64,000 bases of DNA, taken from positions 62,001 through 126,000 of the forward strand of contig NZ_AUAF01000001.1 of NCBI RefSeq assembly GCF_000428585.1. The letters are read 5' to 3'. A model generated the notes under the pieces. It saw only the letters and a list, made by a program, of their open reading frames with translations. It was not told the origin of the DNA and did no database searches. The position numbers and the translations under genes were made by a program. Within the stretch, counting starts at the first letter, position 1. Each line of letters begins with the position of its first letter. This stretch comes from Zooshikella ganghwensis DSM 15267 (GTDB lineage Bacteria; Pseudomonadota; Gammaproteobacteria; Pseudomonadales; Zooshikellaceae). Shown piece by piece: positions 50,324 to 59,434 of the stretch.

Positions 50324-50647
50324 ATGTCTGCAGCAACCCCAAGCAAAAATAAACATGACCAGTCGCCCAGCTCAAAATCACTCTCTACTGAAGACCTCGC
50401 CCGTGTAAATGAGTACTTAAGTTCACCTGTCCACCAAATCGAACGATCACCCTTTAAGCCATTAAAGTTACTTGGCTGGCTTTTGCTGATTATTATTGGG
50501 CTGGGGGTAATCAGTCGTGAGTTAGGTAATTACTTTATGAGTCAGCTTTTTGGCGGATATACCCTTTACGAATCATTTTCAGGGTTTGTTGTCATCGCTC
50601 TTGACTACCAAGGATGGTGGAAATGCAGTTTATGCATGAGCATTTAA
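50324..50647 (+). CDS. Small DUF3094-like inner-membrane protein
   Basis: 107 residues from ATG 50324; an earlier in-frame ATG is at 50306. The core LSTEDLARVNEYLSSPVHQ followed by IERSPFKPLKLLGWLLLI matches my recollection of DUF3094, a short gammaproteobacterial family with an N-terminal EDxxRVxEYL motif and one transmembrane helix (about 47-65). Function unknown. The C-terminal 30 residues go beyond the usual family end. The stop lies 3 nt from the dispersed repeat, which may have changed the original 3' end. Confidence 0.65.
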   Translation: MSAATPSKNKHDQSPSSKSLSTEDLARVNEYLSSPVHQIERSPFKPLKLLGWLLLIIIGLGVISRELGNYFMSQLFGGYTLYESFSGFVVIALDYQGWWKCSLCMSI

Positions 50648-50650
50648 CTG

Positions 50651-50733
50651 TCACTCCAGTCACTTATTAATATAAGCTCCTGGGTCTTCATCATTTGACG
50701 GCCGCCCCTAAAAACCCTTCGTTTTGGGTATAG
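50651..50733 (-). repeat. MITE-like dispersed repeat, copy 2 (truncated, inverted)
   Basis: 83 bp on the minus strand that match 32214-32297 with about 10 differences: CTATACCCAAAACGAAGG, the TTTTTAGGGGCGGCCGTCAA block, and the CTTATATTAATAAGTGACTGG hairpin. The right-hand 45 bp and the second terminal repeat are missing, so this copy is partial. It lies between the DUF3094-like gene and the tRNA cluster. Confidence 0.85.
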
Positions 50734-50856
50734 GCTAGGTCAAAATAGATTAAGCTGCAGAGCCGCTATTTGCTTAGAGCAGAGGCAAGTGGAAAGATTT
50801 TAAATTTAAGGGTTTTAAGTAAAGGATGGTTGCTATAAACGAGAGGTGTTTAATGA

Positions 50857-50932
50857 TGGTGGGTCGTGCAGGATTCGAACCTGCGACCAATTGGTTAAAA
50901 GCCAACTGCTCTACCGACTGAGCTAACGACCC
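50857..50932 (-). tRNA. tRNA-Lys (UUU)
   Basis: The minus strand folds as a 76-nt tRNA, GGGTCGT acceptor stem, TAGCTCAGTCGGTAGAGC D arm, anticodon loop CTTTTAA (UUU) and GGTTCGAATCC T arm; the 3' CCA is encoded. Third gene of the Asn-Pro-Lys operon. Confidence 0.97.
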
Positions 50933-50937
50933 AAATA

Positions 50938-51014
50938 TGGTCGGGGTAGAGAGATTCGAACTCCCGACATCCTGCTCCCAAAGCAGGCGCGCTACCAGAC
51001 TGCGCTATACCCCG
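50938..51014 (-). tRNA. tRNA-Pro (UGG)
   Basis: 77 nt on the minus strand with CGGGGTA acceptor, GCGCAGTCTGGTAGCGC D arm, anticodon loop TTTGGGA (UGG), GAGTTCGAATCTC T arm and encoded CCA. Separated by 5 nt from each neighbouring tRNA. Confidence 0.97.
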
Positions 51015-51019
51015 TGATT

Positions 51020-51095
51020 TGGCTCCCCGAGCTGGACTCGAACCAGCGACCCAATGATTAACAGTCATTTGCTCTACCAACTGAGCTATCGGGGA
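51020..51095 (-). tRNA. tRNA-Asn (GUU)
   Basis: 76 nt on the minus strand, TCCCCGA acceptor, TAGCTCAGTTGGTAGAGC D arm, anticodon loop CTGTTAA (GUU), GGTTCGAGTCC T arm and encoded CCA. First gene of the tRNA operon. Confidence 0.97.
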
Positions 51096-51145
51096 CCGAC
51101 TCAGCGCTGAGGTTTTTGCTGTCTCCCTCAACGTTGGTGGCGCGC

Positions 51146-51173
51146 ATGATACCGTACTGGTAGAAACTGTCAA
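51146..51173 (-). promoter_or_regulatory. Promoter of the tRNA-Asn-Pro-Lys operon
   Basis: The minus strand has consensus TTGACA (51168-51173), a 16-nt spacer and TATCAT (51146-51151), followed directly by the GC-rich discriminator GCGCGCC and preceded by an AT-rich stretch. This is the typical design of growth-rate and ppGpp-controlled stable-RNA promoters. Confidence 0.85.
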
Positions 51174-51509
51174 CCCCTTTTATAGTAAAATTAGCTAACT
51201 CTTTTGTAGCTAGACATATTTTAAACAATTTCGTATAAAGCCGCTGCAAGCAATACCAGCCTAAACAATTTTGGTTTAATTAGAGTAAAAGTGGCTCATC
51301 CTATCAATCCACACCCAAAAATTGTTTGCCAACTATACTCAAGGTAATGTGTTCAAAAACCAGAGCTGATGAGTTGATCTATTCACCAAACCACGACCGA
51401 GCAGATTATCCGTGATCTACTCTCACCAGAGCAAAGCAAACCCAATTTTTAGCAGGACTATGCAACCTGTTGTCCATGTTTTCGGGACTCCCAGAGCGCA
51501 AGGACAGAT
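51174..51509. other. Intergenic region tRNA operon / DUF1631 gene
   Basis: About 340 bases between divergent transcription units. The AT-rich part next to the tRNA promoter may act as an UP element. A TATACT lies near 51333-51338 without a proper -35. No gene or further structure seen. Confidence 0.35.
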
Positions 51510-53990
51510 ATGACAAAGCCTGAAAATAACAAGATCGTCGATTTAGCCTCTAAACAAAAAGGCCCACGCAGGCAAATTGAGCCTCGATTTGAAAAATTAC
51601 TGCAAAGTTGCCGTCAAATCACGATGAATCATACAGCAGAAATGCTGACCAACCTGTTCAACAATATTGATGATGCTTTCTTTGCTGCAGCAGACCAGGC
51701 AGAAACCAACAGCATCCAAACCATCTTCTTTGATGCCATGCGAGAGCTTCGCATGCAAAGAGCTTCTATTGAGCGAGCTTTTCATCAACATCTAGCACAA
51801 CACTTTGAAAACCACCTTTATGGACCTCAAAACCAAAGCAGTAATGGATTTGAAGATATTACCGCAGACCAGCTCAACCTCGTGCAGCAAGAGGAATTTG
51901 AGCAAACCGTCCTGTTGACAAGCATTTCCAGTCGAGCAGTAGCCAAAAATAACGAAGCTTTATACAGCCTCAGCCAACGTTTTGCTTTATTGCTAAAAGC
52001 TGAGCGACTGCCTATTGAAAAAATCCCATTTGCCCCAGTGAGCATTGCAGAGTGTTTTGCAAAAGCTATTAGCGTCATAGCACTTAATAAGCGTATTAAA
52101 AAGGCTTTATTTGAGCTATTTGAGTTATACGTTATGAGTGAGCTAGCTACTGTTTATGAGGCACTTAATGACCGATTAATTGAGGCAGACATCTTACCGA
52201 ACATTCGGTACAGCAAAGTTAAATCAACCATTACATCTCGCGGTCAAAGCTCTTCTCAGCCACAAAATCAACCGACAGCCAAACAAGCTACAACAGAGAG
52301 TACACCATTAACTACAAAGGTCTCTGCACCAACTTCACCACAGACAACAGCAGACAGTGAGCCTGGTTACAGTGAGAGCACCGCTGATCCCTCTCAAAAA
52401 GCCGCCACCTTATTCAATGCCATTCATGACCTGTTAGCTGACTATCGCGATATTTTTAGTGGCACCTCCCACCCAGTTGACGGACTAGGCACACCACAGT
52501 CTGCAACAGGTTCAGCTGTAAATCGTCCATTTCGAAGCATTCATCAGTTTAATGCTGATGTTGACAATAATACTCCAGACTATTCAACAACAGATGTCGT
52601 TGATGCCCTTAATACTCTGCAAAACCATGCTCAGCGGCCGCTAACTGAACCATTTCCAAAAGAGCAAGTTGTTAATGAGTTAAAGGAAGAGCTTGTTGCA
52701 ACACTTAGCCAAGGCCATGAGCATGCGCAACCTATCGCTTCCAATGATGCAGATATTATTGATCTGGTAGGTATGCTCTTTGACTTTATTCTTGATGAAC
52801 AAACCCTTCCAGATAAAGCCAAAGTCATCCTCAGCCACCTGCACACACCCTATCTCAAGCTTGCATTAATGGATAAGGCCCTTTTTACCCAACACACTCA
52901 TCCTGCCAGGCGACTTCTCAACACCATGGCGCAAGCTGCCATAGACTGGGTGGAAAACAATGAAGATAGCCATGGAGTTATCGACAAAATTCAGTTTACT
53001 GTCCGTACAATACTTAATGAATTCAATACTGACATTGAGTTTTTCGAGTTGCTTTTCCAAGAGTTTGACCAGTTTATTAAACAACTGGAGCGACAAGCAG
53101 AAATCATCGAGCGACGAACGGTTGAAGCTGAAAAAGGACATGATCGCCTACAGGCAGCTAAAGAAGAAGCCAAGCAAGTTATTCAGCAGGCTATAGCCAG
53201 CTTCAAGTTCAAAGTACCTCAACCTATTCACCACTTTTTATTCTCGCTATGGCATGAAGTATTAGTGTTTCACTACCTGCGAAAAGATGACAAGCATAGT
53301 GAGTGGCAAAAAGCTCAAGACTTGGCTCATGAGCTTTTGTGGAGTATCTCACCCAAGTTAACACCAGGAGATAAAAACTTACTTCGGCAGTCTCAACCCC
53401 ATCTGATTAATGAGTTGCGGCAGTTTATTCTTGCTTTAGGCGGCCACCAGGAAAGCTATATAAAAGAAGCCATGCGCCCGCTGGTCAGCTGTCAGCGCGC
53501 AGCACTAAATGCTATTGAGGAAGAAGTAATACACTCAGCGCCTTCAACTGCTACTAAGTCCGCTCAGGAAAAAGAAGAAGATATTACTAAGCACGAAGAA
53601 GCTAAAACCAGCTCAGCCGCAGTAGCTCCTCAAGACACATCAGATGCCATCTCTGATCCTGAAGCCGTTGAAGCGATAGAGCAGTCACTATCGCTCAAAG
53701 AGAAGTTAAGCAAGATTGACTACGGCACCTGGTTTTCATTTAAGGTGCAAGATGACTGGATTAGGCTAAAACTGTCCTGGTACAGCAATACGACCTTTCA
53801 CTACATGTTTGTTGATAGCTCTGGGCACAAGACCATGGTTAAAACACTGAGTGAGCTGGTTGAAGACTTTCAAAGTAATAAAGCGGACTTTTATACATTA
53901 CCCGCCAAAACCCCGTTGATGGATCGTGCATTAGAAAAGATTCACTCTTTTTTAAAGCAGCTTTCCCGTCCCAAAAAATCCAAAGAATGA
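51510..53990 (+). CDS. DUF1631 family protein
   Basis: 826-residue protein of uncharacterised family DUF1631. The N-terminal half (about 15-240) is helical, with LLQSCRQITMNHTAEMLTN near the start. A Ser/Thr/Gln-rich linker follows (about 245-305), then a second helical domain (about 400-650) including a coiled coil near 515-560. The C-terminal part has YGTWFSFKVQDDWIRLKLSW and LMDRALEKIHSFLKQL, typical of the family end and perhaps PilZ-like beta structure. AAGGACA precedes the ATG. The next gene, 11 nt on, is a PilZ protein, hinting at c-di-GMP signalling. No enzyme motif seen. Confidence 0.85.
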   Translation: MTKPENNKIVDLASKQKGPRRQIEPRFEKLLQSCRQITMNHTAEMLTNLFNNIDDAFFAAADQAETNSIQTIFFDAMRELRMQRASIERAFHQHLAQHFENHLYGPQNQSSNGFEDITADQLNLVQQEEFEQTVLLTSISSRAVAKNNEALYSLSQRFALLLKAERLPIEKIPFAPVSIAECFAKAISVIALNKRIKKALFELFELYVMSELATVYEALNDRLIEADILPNIRYSKVKSTITSRGQSSSQPQNQPTAKQATTESTPLTTKVSAPTSPQTTADSEPGYSESTADPSQKAATLFNAIHDLLADYRDIFSGTSHPVDGLGTPQSATGSAVNRPFRSIHQFNADVDNNTPDYSTTDVVDALNTLQNHAQRPLTEPFPKEQVVNELKEELVATLSQGHEHAQPIASNDADIIDLVGMLFDFILDEQTLPDKAKVILSHLHTPYLKLALMDKALFTQHTHPARRLLNTMAQAAIDWVENNEDSHGVIDKIQFTVRTILNEFNTDIEFFELLFQEFDQFIKQLERQAEIIERRTVEAEKGHDRLQAAKEEAKQVIQQAIASFKFKVPQPIHHFLFSLWHEVLVFHYLRKDDKHSEWQKAQDLAHELLWSISPKLTPGDKNLLRQSQPHLINELRQFILALGGHQESYIKEAMRPLVSCQRAALNAIEEEVIHSAPSTATKSAQEKEEDITKHEEAKTSSAAVAPQDTSDAISDPEAVEAIEQSLSLKEKLSKIDYGTWFSFKVQDDWIRLKLSWYSNTTFHYMFVDSSGHKTMVKTLSELVEDFQSNKADFYTLPAKTPLMDRALEKIHSFLKQLSRPKKSKE

Positions 53991-54001
53991 AGGCTTAGGG
54001 T

Positions 54002-54367
54002 ATGAATGATCGGCGCAAAGAACAGCGTATATCCATTGCACAACCGCTTGAGGTATACGATGTTCACACAGAGCATAAGCTTGGCTCATTAGTAGACCTG
54101 TCGTACAGCGGATTTATGCTGCTCACCACACAATCCATTTCACCAAGCCGCATTTTTCAATGCCGCCTACATCTAACCGATGTCCCTAAAGAAGAACGCA
54201 CTCTTAACTTAGGTGTTGAATGCTTATGGGCCACCCCCAGCAATGCCCCCACCCTATTTTGGGCGGGGTTTCATATCATTGATATTAGCGAATCAGCTCA
54301 AAGTGCTTTAGAGCAGTTTATTGATGCTCACAGCGAAGCTTATCAAACCAGTGAGTTCAATAGCTAA
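54002..54367 (+). CDS. PilZ-domain c-di-GMP receptor
   Basis: 121-residue single PilZ domain. The c-di-GMP-binding arginines are in RRKEQR at the N-terminus (RxxxR), followed by the DLSYSGF motif (D/N-x-S-x-x-G), and the GVECLWATP and FWAGFHIIDI strands. Expected to bind c-di-GMP and signal to a partner, likely the DUF1631 protein 11 nt upstream, with which it forms an operon. Convergent with clpB. Confidence 0.9.
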   Translation: MNDRRKEQRISIAQPLEVYDVHTEHKLGSLVDLSYSGFMLLTTQSISPSRIFQCRLHLTDVPKEERTLNLGVECLWATPSNAPTLFWAGFHIIDISESAQSALEQFIDAHSEAYQTSEFNS

Positions 54368-54404
54368 ATCAGCAAAGCCCTAATTTAACTGACTTAGAAA
54401 CTGC

Positions 54405-56978
54405 TTACTCCTGGCGAAAGCTAATCTCATCATCCGCCAAGTAGGCAACTATCGTACTTCCTGGCGCAAACTGCCCCCCCAAAATATATTGAGCCAAAGG
54501 GTTCTCAAGCCAGCGTTGTATAGCACGTTTTAGAGGACGAGCCCCATAAACAGGATCAAACCCCACTTCAACTAACTTGACCATCACCTCACTACTGACC
54601 TGAATGTTTAAATCTAGATCAGCGAGACGACGCTTCAAAAGGTTGATCTGAATTTCCGCAATGCCTTTAATCTGCTCTGCGGCCAACGGATGGAAAACCA
54701 CAAGCTCATCAATCCTATTAACGAATTCTGGCCTGAAGTGTGTTGCTACAATATCCATCAAGGTATTTTTTACCTTTTTAAAATCCTGTTCATCAATCCG
54801 TTGTAACACATCCGAACCTAAATTAGATGTCATCACGACAACCGAATTTTTGAAGTCAACGGTACGTCCATGACTATCTGTTAGCCGGCCATCTTCCAGG
54901 ACCTGAAGCAAAATATTAAAGACATCAGGATGCGCCTTTTCCACCTCATCCAACAGAATCAAAGAGTAAGGTTTTCTTCTAACAGCCTCAGTGAGGTAGC
55001 CACCTTCTTCATAACCAACATAACCAGGAGGTGCCCCCACTAAGCGCGCTACAGAGTGCTTTTCCATAAACTCTGACATATCAATGCGCACCATGGCTTC
55101 TTCAGTATCAAATAGAAACTCAGCCAGCGCCTTACATAATTCTGTTTTACCAACACCTGTTGGCCCCAGGAACATAAACGAACCGTTAGGTCGGTTAGGA
55201 TCAGCAAGCCCTGCCCGTGAGCGTCGTACTGCATTGGACACCGCTCGTACGGCCTCTTCCTGCCCCACAACACGGTGGTGCAGAGCTGACTCCATACGTA
55301 ACAGTTTATCCCGCTCCCCCTCCAGCATTTTGGCCACAGGAATACCCGTCCACTTGGAAACCACTTCAGCGATTTCTTCTTCACTGACTTTGTTGCGCAG
55401 CAGCTTCATTGAACTCATCTCTGCCTGGCCTGCTAAATCAAGCTTTTTCTCCAGCTCAGGAATGCGCCCATACTGCAACTCAGACATCCGGGTTAAGTCT
55501 CCACTTCGCCTTGCTGCGTCCAGTTCAGTCCTAGCACGCTCCAAATCTTCTTTAACCTTTTGTGAGCCTTGCAAAGCTGCTTTTTCAGCCTTCCAGACTT
55601 CTTCAAGGTCAGCGAACTCTCGCTCAAGCCGTTCAATGTCACCTTCTAACTTTTCCAACCGCTTACGAGAAGCCTGGTCTTCTTCTTTTTTGAGTGCCTC
55701 TTGCTCAATTTTTAATTGGATTAAACGACGCTCAAGCTTATCCATAGATTCCGGCTTGGAGTCCATCTCCATCCGAATCCGACTAGCGGCTTCATCAATT
55801 AGGTCAATTGCTTTATCAGGTAGCTGCCGATCAGTTATATAACGATGGGATAGTTTCGCAGCTGCAATAATTGCTGAGTCAGTAATATTAACCCCATGGT
55901 GTACTTCATAACGTTCTTTCAAACCACGTAAAATGGCTATGGTGTCCTCTTCACTAGGCTCATCAACCAATACTTTCTGAAAACGTCGTTCTAACGCAGC
56001 ATCTTTCTCAATATACTGGCGGTACTCATCAAGCGTGGTAGCACCAACACAATGTAGCTCCCCCCTGGCAAGCGCAGGCTTAAGCATATTGCCTGCATCC
56101 ATAGCACCTTCAGCTTTACCAGCACCAACCATGGTATGCAACTCATCAATAAACAGAATGATGCGCCCTTCCTGCTTGGAAAGCTCATTCAGCACAGCTT
56201 TTAGGCGCTCTTCAAAATCACCACGAAATTTTGCTCCAGCAATCAACGCCCCCATGTCTAAGGCTAAAATCCGCTTATCTTTTAAGCCATCTGGGACTTC
56301 ACCATTAATAATACGTTGCGCAAGACCTTCAACGATTGCAGTCTTACCCACCCCTGGCTCCCCAATCAACACTGGGTTATTTTTAGTCCTGCGCTGCAAA
56401 ACCTGAACTGTGCGACGAATTTCATCATCTCGACCAATAACAGGGTCTAACTGACTTTTTTCAGCTCTTGCCGTTAAATCAATTGTGTACTTGTCTAATG
56501 CCTGACGATGCTCTTCAGCATTAGGGTCGTTAATCGACTCACCACCGCGCAGGTTAGCAATAGCATTTTGTAATGCCTGCTTACTGATACCCTGCCGACG
56601 TAATAACTCACCTAACGTCCCTTTATCTTCCATGACAACCAACAATAAGGTTTCACTGGAAATAAACTGGTCACCTTGCTGCTGGGCCTGCTTATCGGCC
56701 ATGTTAAGTAAACGTCCCAGATCTGGTGACATTTGCACATTACCATCAGGGGTCTTCAAGGTAGGCAATCGGCTTAACGCTAAATCTAAGTCCTGGCGCA
56801 GCTGTTGGAGGTTGAATCCAACCTGCATTAATAAAGGCTTAACGGAACCACCCTGCTGCTCAAGCAGAGCCACCATAAGGTGCAATGGTTCTATGTAGTT
56901 ATGGTCTTTACCTACGGCTAGAGACTGAGCATCAGCAATCGCTTCCTGGAGTTTTGCAGTCAGTCGGTCAATTCTCAT
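54405..56978 (-). CDS. clpB: Disaggregase ClpB (Hsp100)
   Basis: Cytosolic hexameric AAA+ chaperone that works with DnaK to dissolve protein aggregates. The 857-residue protein has an N-domain with two Clp repeats (about 1-150), NBD1 with Walker A GEPGVGKT at 206-213, the coiled-coil middle domain (about 410-525, with [20 protein letters not shown]), NBD2 with Walker [15 protein letters not shown] (about 605-618), and [14 protein letters not shown] in the C-terminus. A probable sigma32 promoter lies about 200 bp upstream. Confidence 0.98.
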   Translation of the reverse strand: MRIDRLTAKLQEAIADAQSLAVGKDHNYIEPLHLMVALLEQQGGSVKPLLMQVGFNLQQLRQDLDLALSRLPTLKTPDGNVQMSPDLGRLLNMADKQAQQQGDQFISSETLLLVVMEDKGTLGELLRRQGISKQALQNAIANLRGGESINDPNAEEHRQALDKYTIDLTARAEKSQLDPVIGRDDEIRRTVQVLQRRTKNNPVLIGEPGVGKTAIVEGLAQRIINGEVPDGLKDKRILALDMGALIAGAKFRGDFEERLKAVLNELSKQEGRIILFIDELHTMVGAGKAEGAMDAGNMLKPALARGELHCVGATTLDEYRQYIEKDAALERRFQKVLVDEPSEEDTIAILRGLKERYEVHHGVNITDSAIIAAAKLSHRYITDRQLPDKAIDLIDEAASRIRMEMDSKPESMDKLERRLIQLKIEQEALKKEEDQASRKRLEKLEGDIERLEREFADLEEVWKAEKAALQGSQKVKEDLERARTELDAARRSGDLTRMSELQYGRIPELEKKLDLAGQAEMSSMKLLRNKVSEEEIAEVVSKWTGIPVAKMLEGERDKLLRMESALHHRVVGQEEAVRAVSNAVRRSRAGLADPNRPNGSFMFLGPTGVGKTELCKALAEFLFDTEEAMVRIDMSEFMEKHSVARLVGAPPGYVGYEEGGYLTEAVRRKPYSLILLDEVEKAHPDVFNILLQVLEDGRLTDSHGRTVDFKNSVVVMTSNLGSDVLQRIDEQDFKKVKNTLMDIVATHFRPEFVNRIDELVVFHPLAAEQIKGIAEIQINLLKRRLADLDLNIQVSSEVMVKLVEVGFDPVYGARPLKRAIQRWLENPLAQYILGGQFAPGSTIVAYLADDEISFRQE

Positions 56979-57189
56979 CTTCGTTCACCCTATCTTTAGC
57001 AAACTGTTGATAAACCTGCCAAGCGATGGTGAGTATGCCCTGAACTCTCTTTTTTATTGATCGTTAGGAGTCAGACCATTTACTCCTTTGCCAATTAATA
57101 CGGTACTTGGCGTTGGAATTCTGAAAAGGAGAAGCTATTAACTACCTGTGACTGTCCTTCTTCTCCGGACAGAATCTACTTGTTTACTA

Positions 57190-57217
57190 ATATGGAGTTC
57201 AGAGAGGGGGATTCAAG
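57190..57217 (-). promoter_or_regulatory. Predicted sigma32 heat-shock promoter of clpB
   Basis: The minus strand has CTTGAAT (57211-57217), a 13-nt spacer and CTCCATAT (57190-57197), close to the sigma32 consensus CTTGAAA-N13-15-CCCCATNT. Initiation near 57183 gives a leader of about 200 nt. The region also carries a CTGTCC/GGACAG hairpin near 57148-57170 and a weak hairpin plus TTTTT (about 57257-57285) that may end pgeF. This covers the 307-bp gap between pgeF and clpB. Confidence 0.75.
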
Positions 57218-57285
57218 GCCAGCAGGTTGAACCCAATGACCTTCGATAGGAGATTACTAAAAATCAGCAACTTAAAGAGCGTTGC

Positions 57286-58050
57286 CTAAGCAAACCAAAT
57301 AACGCTAGCCATACGACCTGTTTGGTTTTCTCGTCGATATGAATAAAAGTATTCAGGCTGGCTATAGGTACACAAATTTCCACCATAGATCGCTTCTATT
57401 CCCAGAGAATACAAGCGTATTCGTGCTAACTCATATAAATCAGCATACCAGTGCCCTTTGCGCTGACTTGGTTGAAAGCAACGGTTTGTATCCTGGTGAC
57501 CTGCAAAGGCCTGCATGACTTCTTCACCAACCTCATACTGCTGCTGACTAATGGCAGGTCCCAACCAGACCATAAGCTGCTCGGGGGGTTCCTCTAGAAT
57601 ATGAATGGTATTTTCAATAATACCTTCAGCCATTCCTCGCCAACCCGCATGAATAACAGCTACTTTGCTTCCACTCAGGTTAGTGACAAAAACCGGCAAA
57701 CAGTCCGCCGTTAACACGGCACCCACAAGGTTAGGCTCCGTTATAATCACAGCATCAGCTGTACGTTCCTTGCCATCATTACAGGCATTAATCACTTCCA
57801 CGCCATGCTCTTGCTTCAACCACTGGATGGGCTGGGAAAGCGCCCAGTCTTCCATTAAAAGTTTACGGTTTTCAGCAACACGGTCTTCATTATCCCCAAC
57901 ATGTAATGCCAGATTAAAGTAGCCATAAGGCGGTAAACTGTTACCTGATACCCGTGTAGTAACCAAAGCATGAACATTAGCCGGTGCAGGCCACTCTGCC
58001 AGCAAATAACGATGCTTGCATAGCTTTTCTGCTTTGGTTTCCACCTTCAT
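57286..58050 (-). CDS. pgeF: Purine nucleoside phosphorylase / polyphenol-oxidase-family protein PgeF
   Basis: 254-residue YfiH/LACC1-family protein, associated with peptidoglycan editing in E. coli and with purine nucleoside metabolism in other members. Seen are LTTRVSGNS-like N-terminal motif (LVTTRVSGN), LKQEHGVEV, ADCLPVF with the metal Cys, VIHAGWRGMAEG with the metal His, and GGNLCTYSQPEYFYSYRR. Lies between rluD and clpB as in E. coli and Pseudomonas. Confidence 0.93.
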   Translation of the reverse strand: MKVETKAEKLCKHRYLLAEWPAPANVHALVTTRVSGNSLPPYGYFNLALHVGDNEDRVAENRKLLMEDWALSQPIQWLKQEHGVEVINACNDGKERTADAVIITEPNLVGAVLTADCLPVFVTNLSGSKVAVIHAGWRGMAEGIIENTIHILEEPPEQLMVWLGPAISQQQYEVGEEVMQAFAGHQDTNRCFQPSQRKGHWYADLYELARIRLYSLGIEAIYGGNLCTYSQPEYFYSYRRENQTGRMASVIWFA

Positions 58051-58100
58051 TCCTATTCCTCTTCTATTGATAGGTATTGCACTTTTGATAGGTGTTACAC

Positions 58101-59063
58101 TTAGCCTTGCTCAAACGCACTGATCAATTGCTGAAAATCTGCAGGGCGATCAACTTGCCACTCGCAGTATTCCTCTTGACTTGGGTGAATTAACCCCAAA
58201 CGTCTGGCATGAAGGGCCTGTCGAGAAAAACCGTGCAACACAGACTGCAGCTGAGGTGAAGCACCCTTGGGTAGACGTAACCGGCCACCATAAAGCGTGT
58301 CTCCCACTAAAGGATAGTGCAAATAGCTCATATGTACGCGAATCTGATGGGTACGACCAGTTTCTAACTTCACTTTCACGAGCGTAGCTGAGTCAAAACG
58401 CTGTAAAACCCGATAGTGGCTCACAGCTGGCTTACCTGTTTCTACCACTGCCATTTTTTTACGGTCATGAGGGTGACGGCCAATGGGCTGCTCAACAGTC
58501 CCTCCAGCGGTCATAGCGCCATACACTAAGGCCTCATACTCACGACTCACTGTTCTAGCCTGAAGCTGCTCGACGAGGTCACAGTGCGCTGTTAAATTTT
58601 TAGCTACAACCATCAGGCCTGTCGTATCTTTGTCTAAGCGATGAACAATGCCTGCTCGCGGTACAGTGGCAAGCGCAGGACAATGATGTAATAAAGCATT
58701 CAACAATGTGCCCTGAGCATGCCCTGCCGCAGGATGCACAACCAATCCTGCAGGCTTATTGAGAACAATAAGATCATCATCCTCAAAAACGATATCCAGT
58801 GGAATATCTTCTGCAACCCAGCGCTCTTCAGCTTCCAGCGCTGCTTGTACAGTTAATGTTTCACCACCCAGCAGCTTATCTTTAGGTTTAGCCTGGTGTT
58901 GATCCACCTTCAGTTGTCCTGACTTTATCCAAGCCTGTAATCTTGATCTAGAATACTCACTGAAGCAGTGTGCTGCGATCTGATCCAAGCGTTGCCCACT
59001 CATCGTCATGGGCACTACTGCTTCTAATACTATCTGTGTTTCGTGCTGTGTATATTCAGTCAT
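58101..59063 (-). CDS. rluD: 23S rRNA pseudouridine(1911/1915/1917) synthase RluD
   Basis: Isomerises three uridines in helix 69. The 320-residue protein has an N-terminal S4 RNA-binding domain (about 20-75, GQRLDQIAAHCFSEYSRSRLQ) and the RluA-type catalytic core with HRLDKDTTGL, where Asp144 is the nucleophile; ETGRTHQIRVHMSYLHYP lies toward the C-terminus. ATG 59063 fits the family start; the frame reaches 59084. Divergent from bamD. Confidence 0.96.
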   Translation of the reverse strand: MTEYTQHETQIVLEAVVPMTMSGQRLDQIAAHCFSEYSRSRLQAWIKSGQLKVDQHQAKPKDKLLGGETLTVQAALEAEERWVAEDIPLDIVFEDDDLIVLNKPAGLVVHPAAGHAQGTLLNALLHHCPALATVPRAGIVHRLDKDTTGLMVVAKNLTAHCDLVEQLQARTVSREYEALVYGAMTAGGTVEQPIGRHPHDRKKMAVVETGKPAVSHYRVLQRFDSATLVKVKLETGRTHQIRVHMSYLHYPLVGDTLYGGRLRLPKGASPQLQSVLHGFSRQALHARRLGLIHPSQEEYCEWQVDRPADFQQLISAFEQG

Positions 59064-59434
59064 AAACCTGCTGTCATGTCGCAAAACCGTAATAGGTAGC
59101 TTTTATGCTTTGGATTCAATAGGTTGCTGTGGTTAAATAACACTAATCGTGGGTCATTGAGCAAATAATGCATAACCGATAAGGCTCGCCCCAGCAGCGC
59201 TGGCAGCAAGTCTATCATAGCCTTATCCAACTTAGTGCATCATCTGGGGGAGATACCAGCAAACAAGTTTTTGAAAAAAGCTTGGACTGGTTCAAACCTC
59301 ATGTCACTGATCCGGTTGAACACTTAAGCAGAAAATTACAAGATAAACGGTTCACTGATTGCTGTTAAAGCACGAATCAATTCACTTAACCTGTTGGCCT
59401 ACACGTTAAGTACTAATAGGGATAAGCACACAAC
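59064..59434. other. Divergent intergenic region rluD / bamD
   Basis: About 370 bases that must hold both promoters. There is a short imperfect inverted pair, GGTTCAA near 59292 and GGTTGAAC near 59325, and TACTAAT near 59412, which may be a -10 for bamD, but none is strong. No gene seen. Confidence 0.35.

Noticed and set aside
50857-51095. tRNA cluster as a mobile-element attachment site
   Set aside because: No integrase gene and no duplicated tRNA 3' end was seen nearby; the DNA repeat at 50651 is unrelated to the tRNA sequences.
55084-55842. 252-codon open frame antisense to clpB
   Set aside because: Serine/arginine-rich composition typical of an antisense shadow of a conserved coding gene; no ribosome binding site or family motif.
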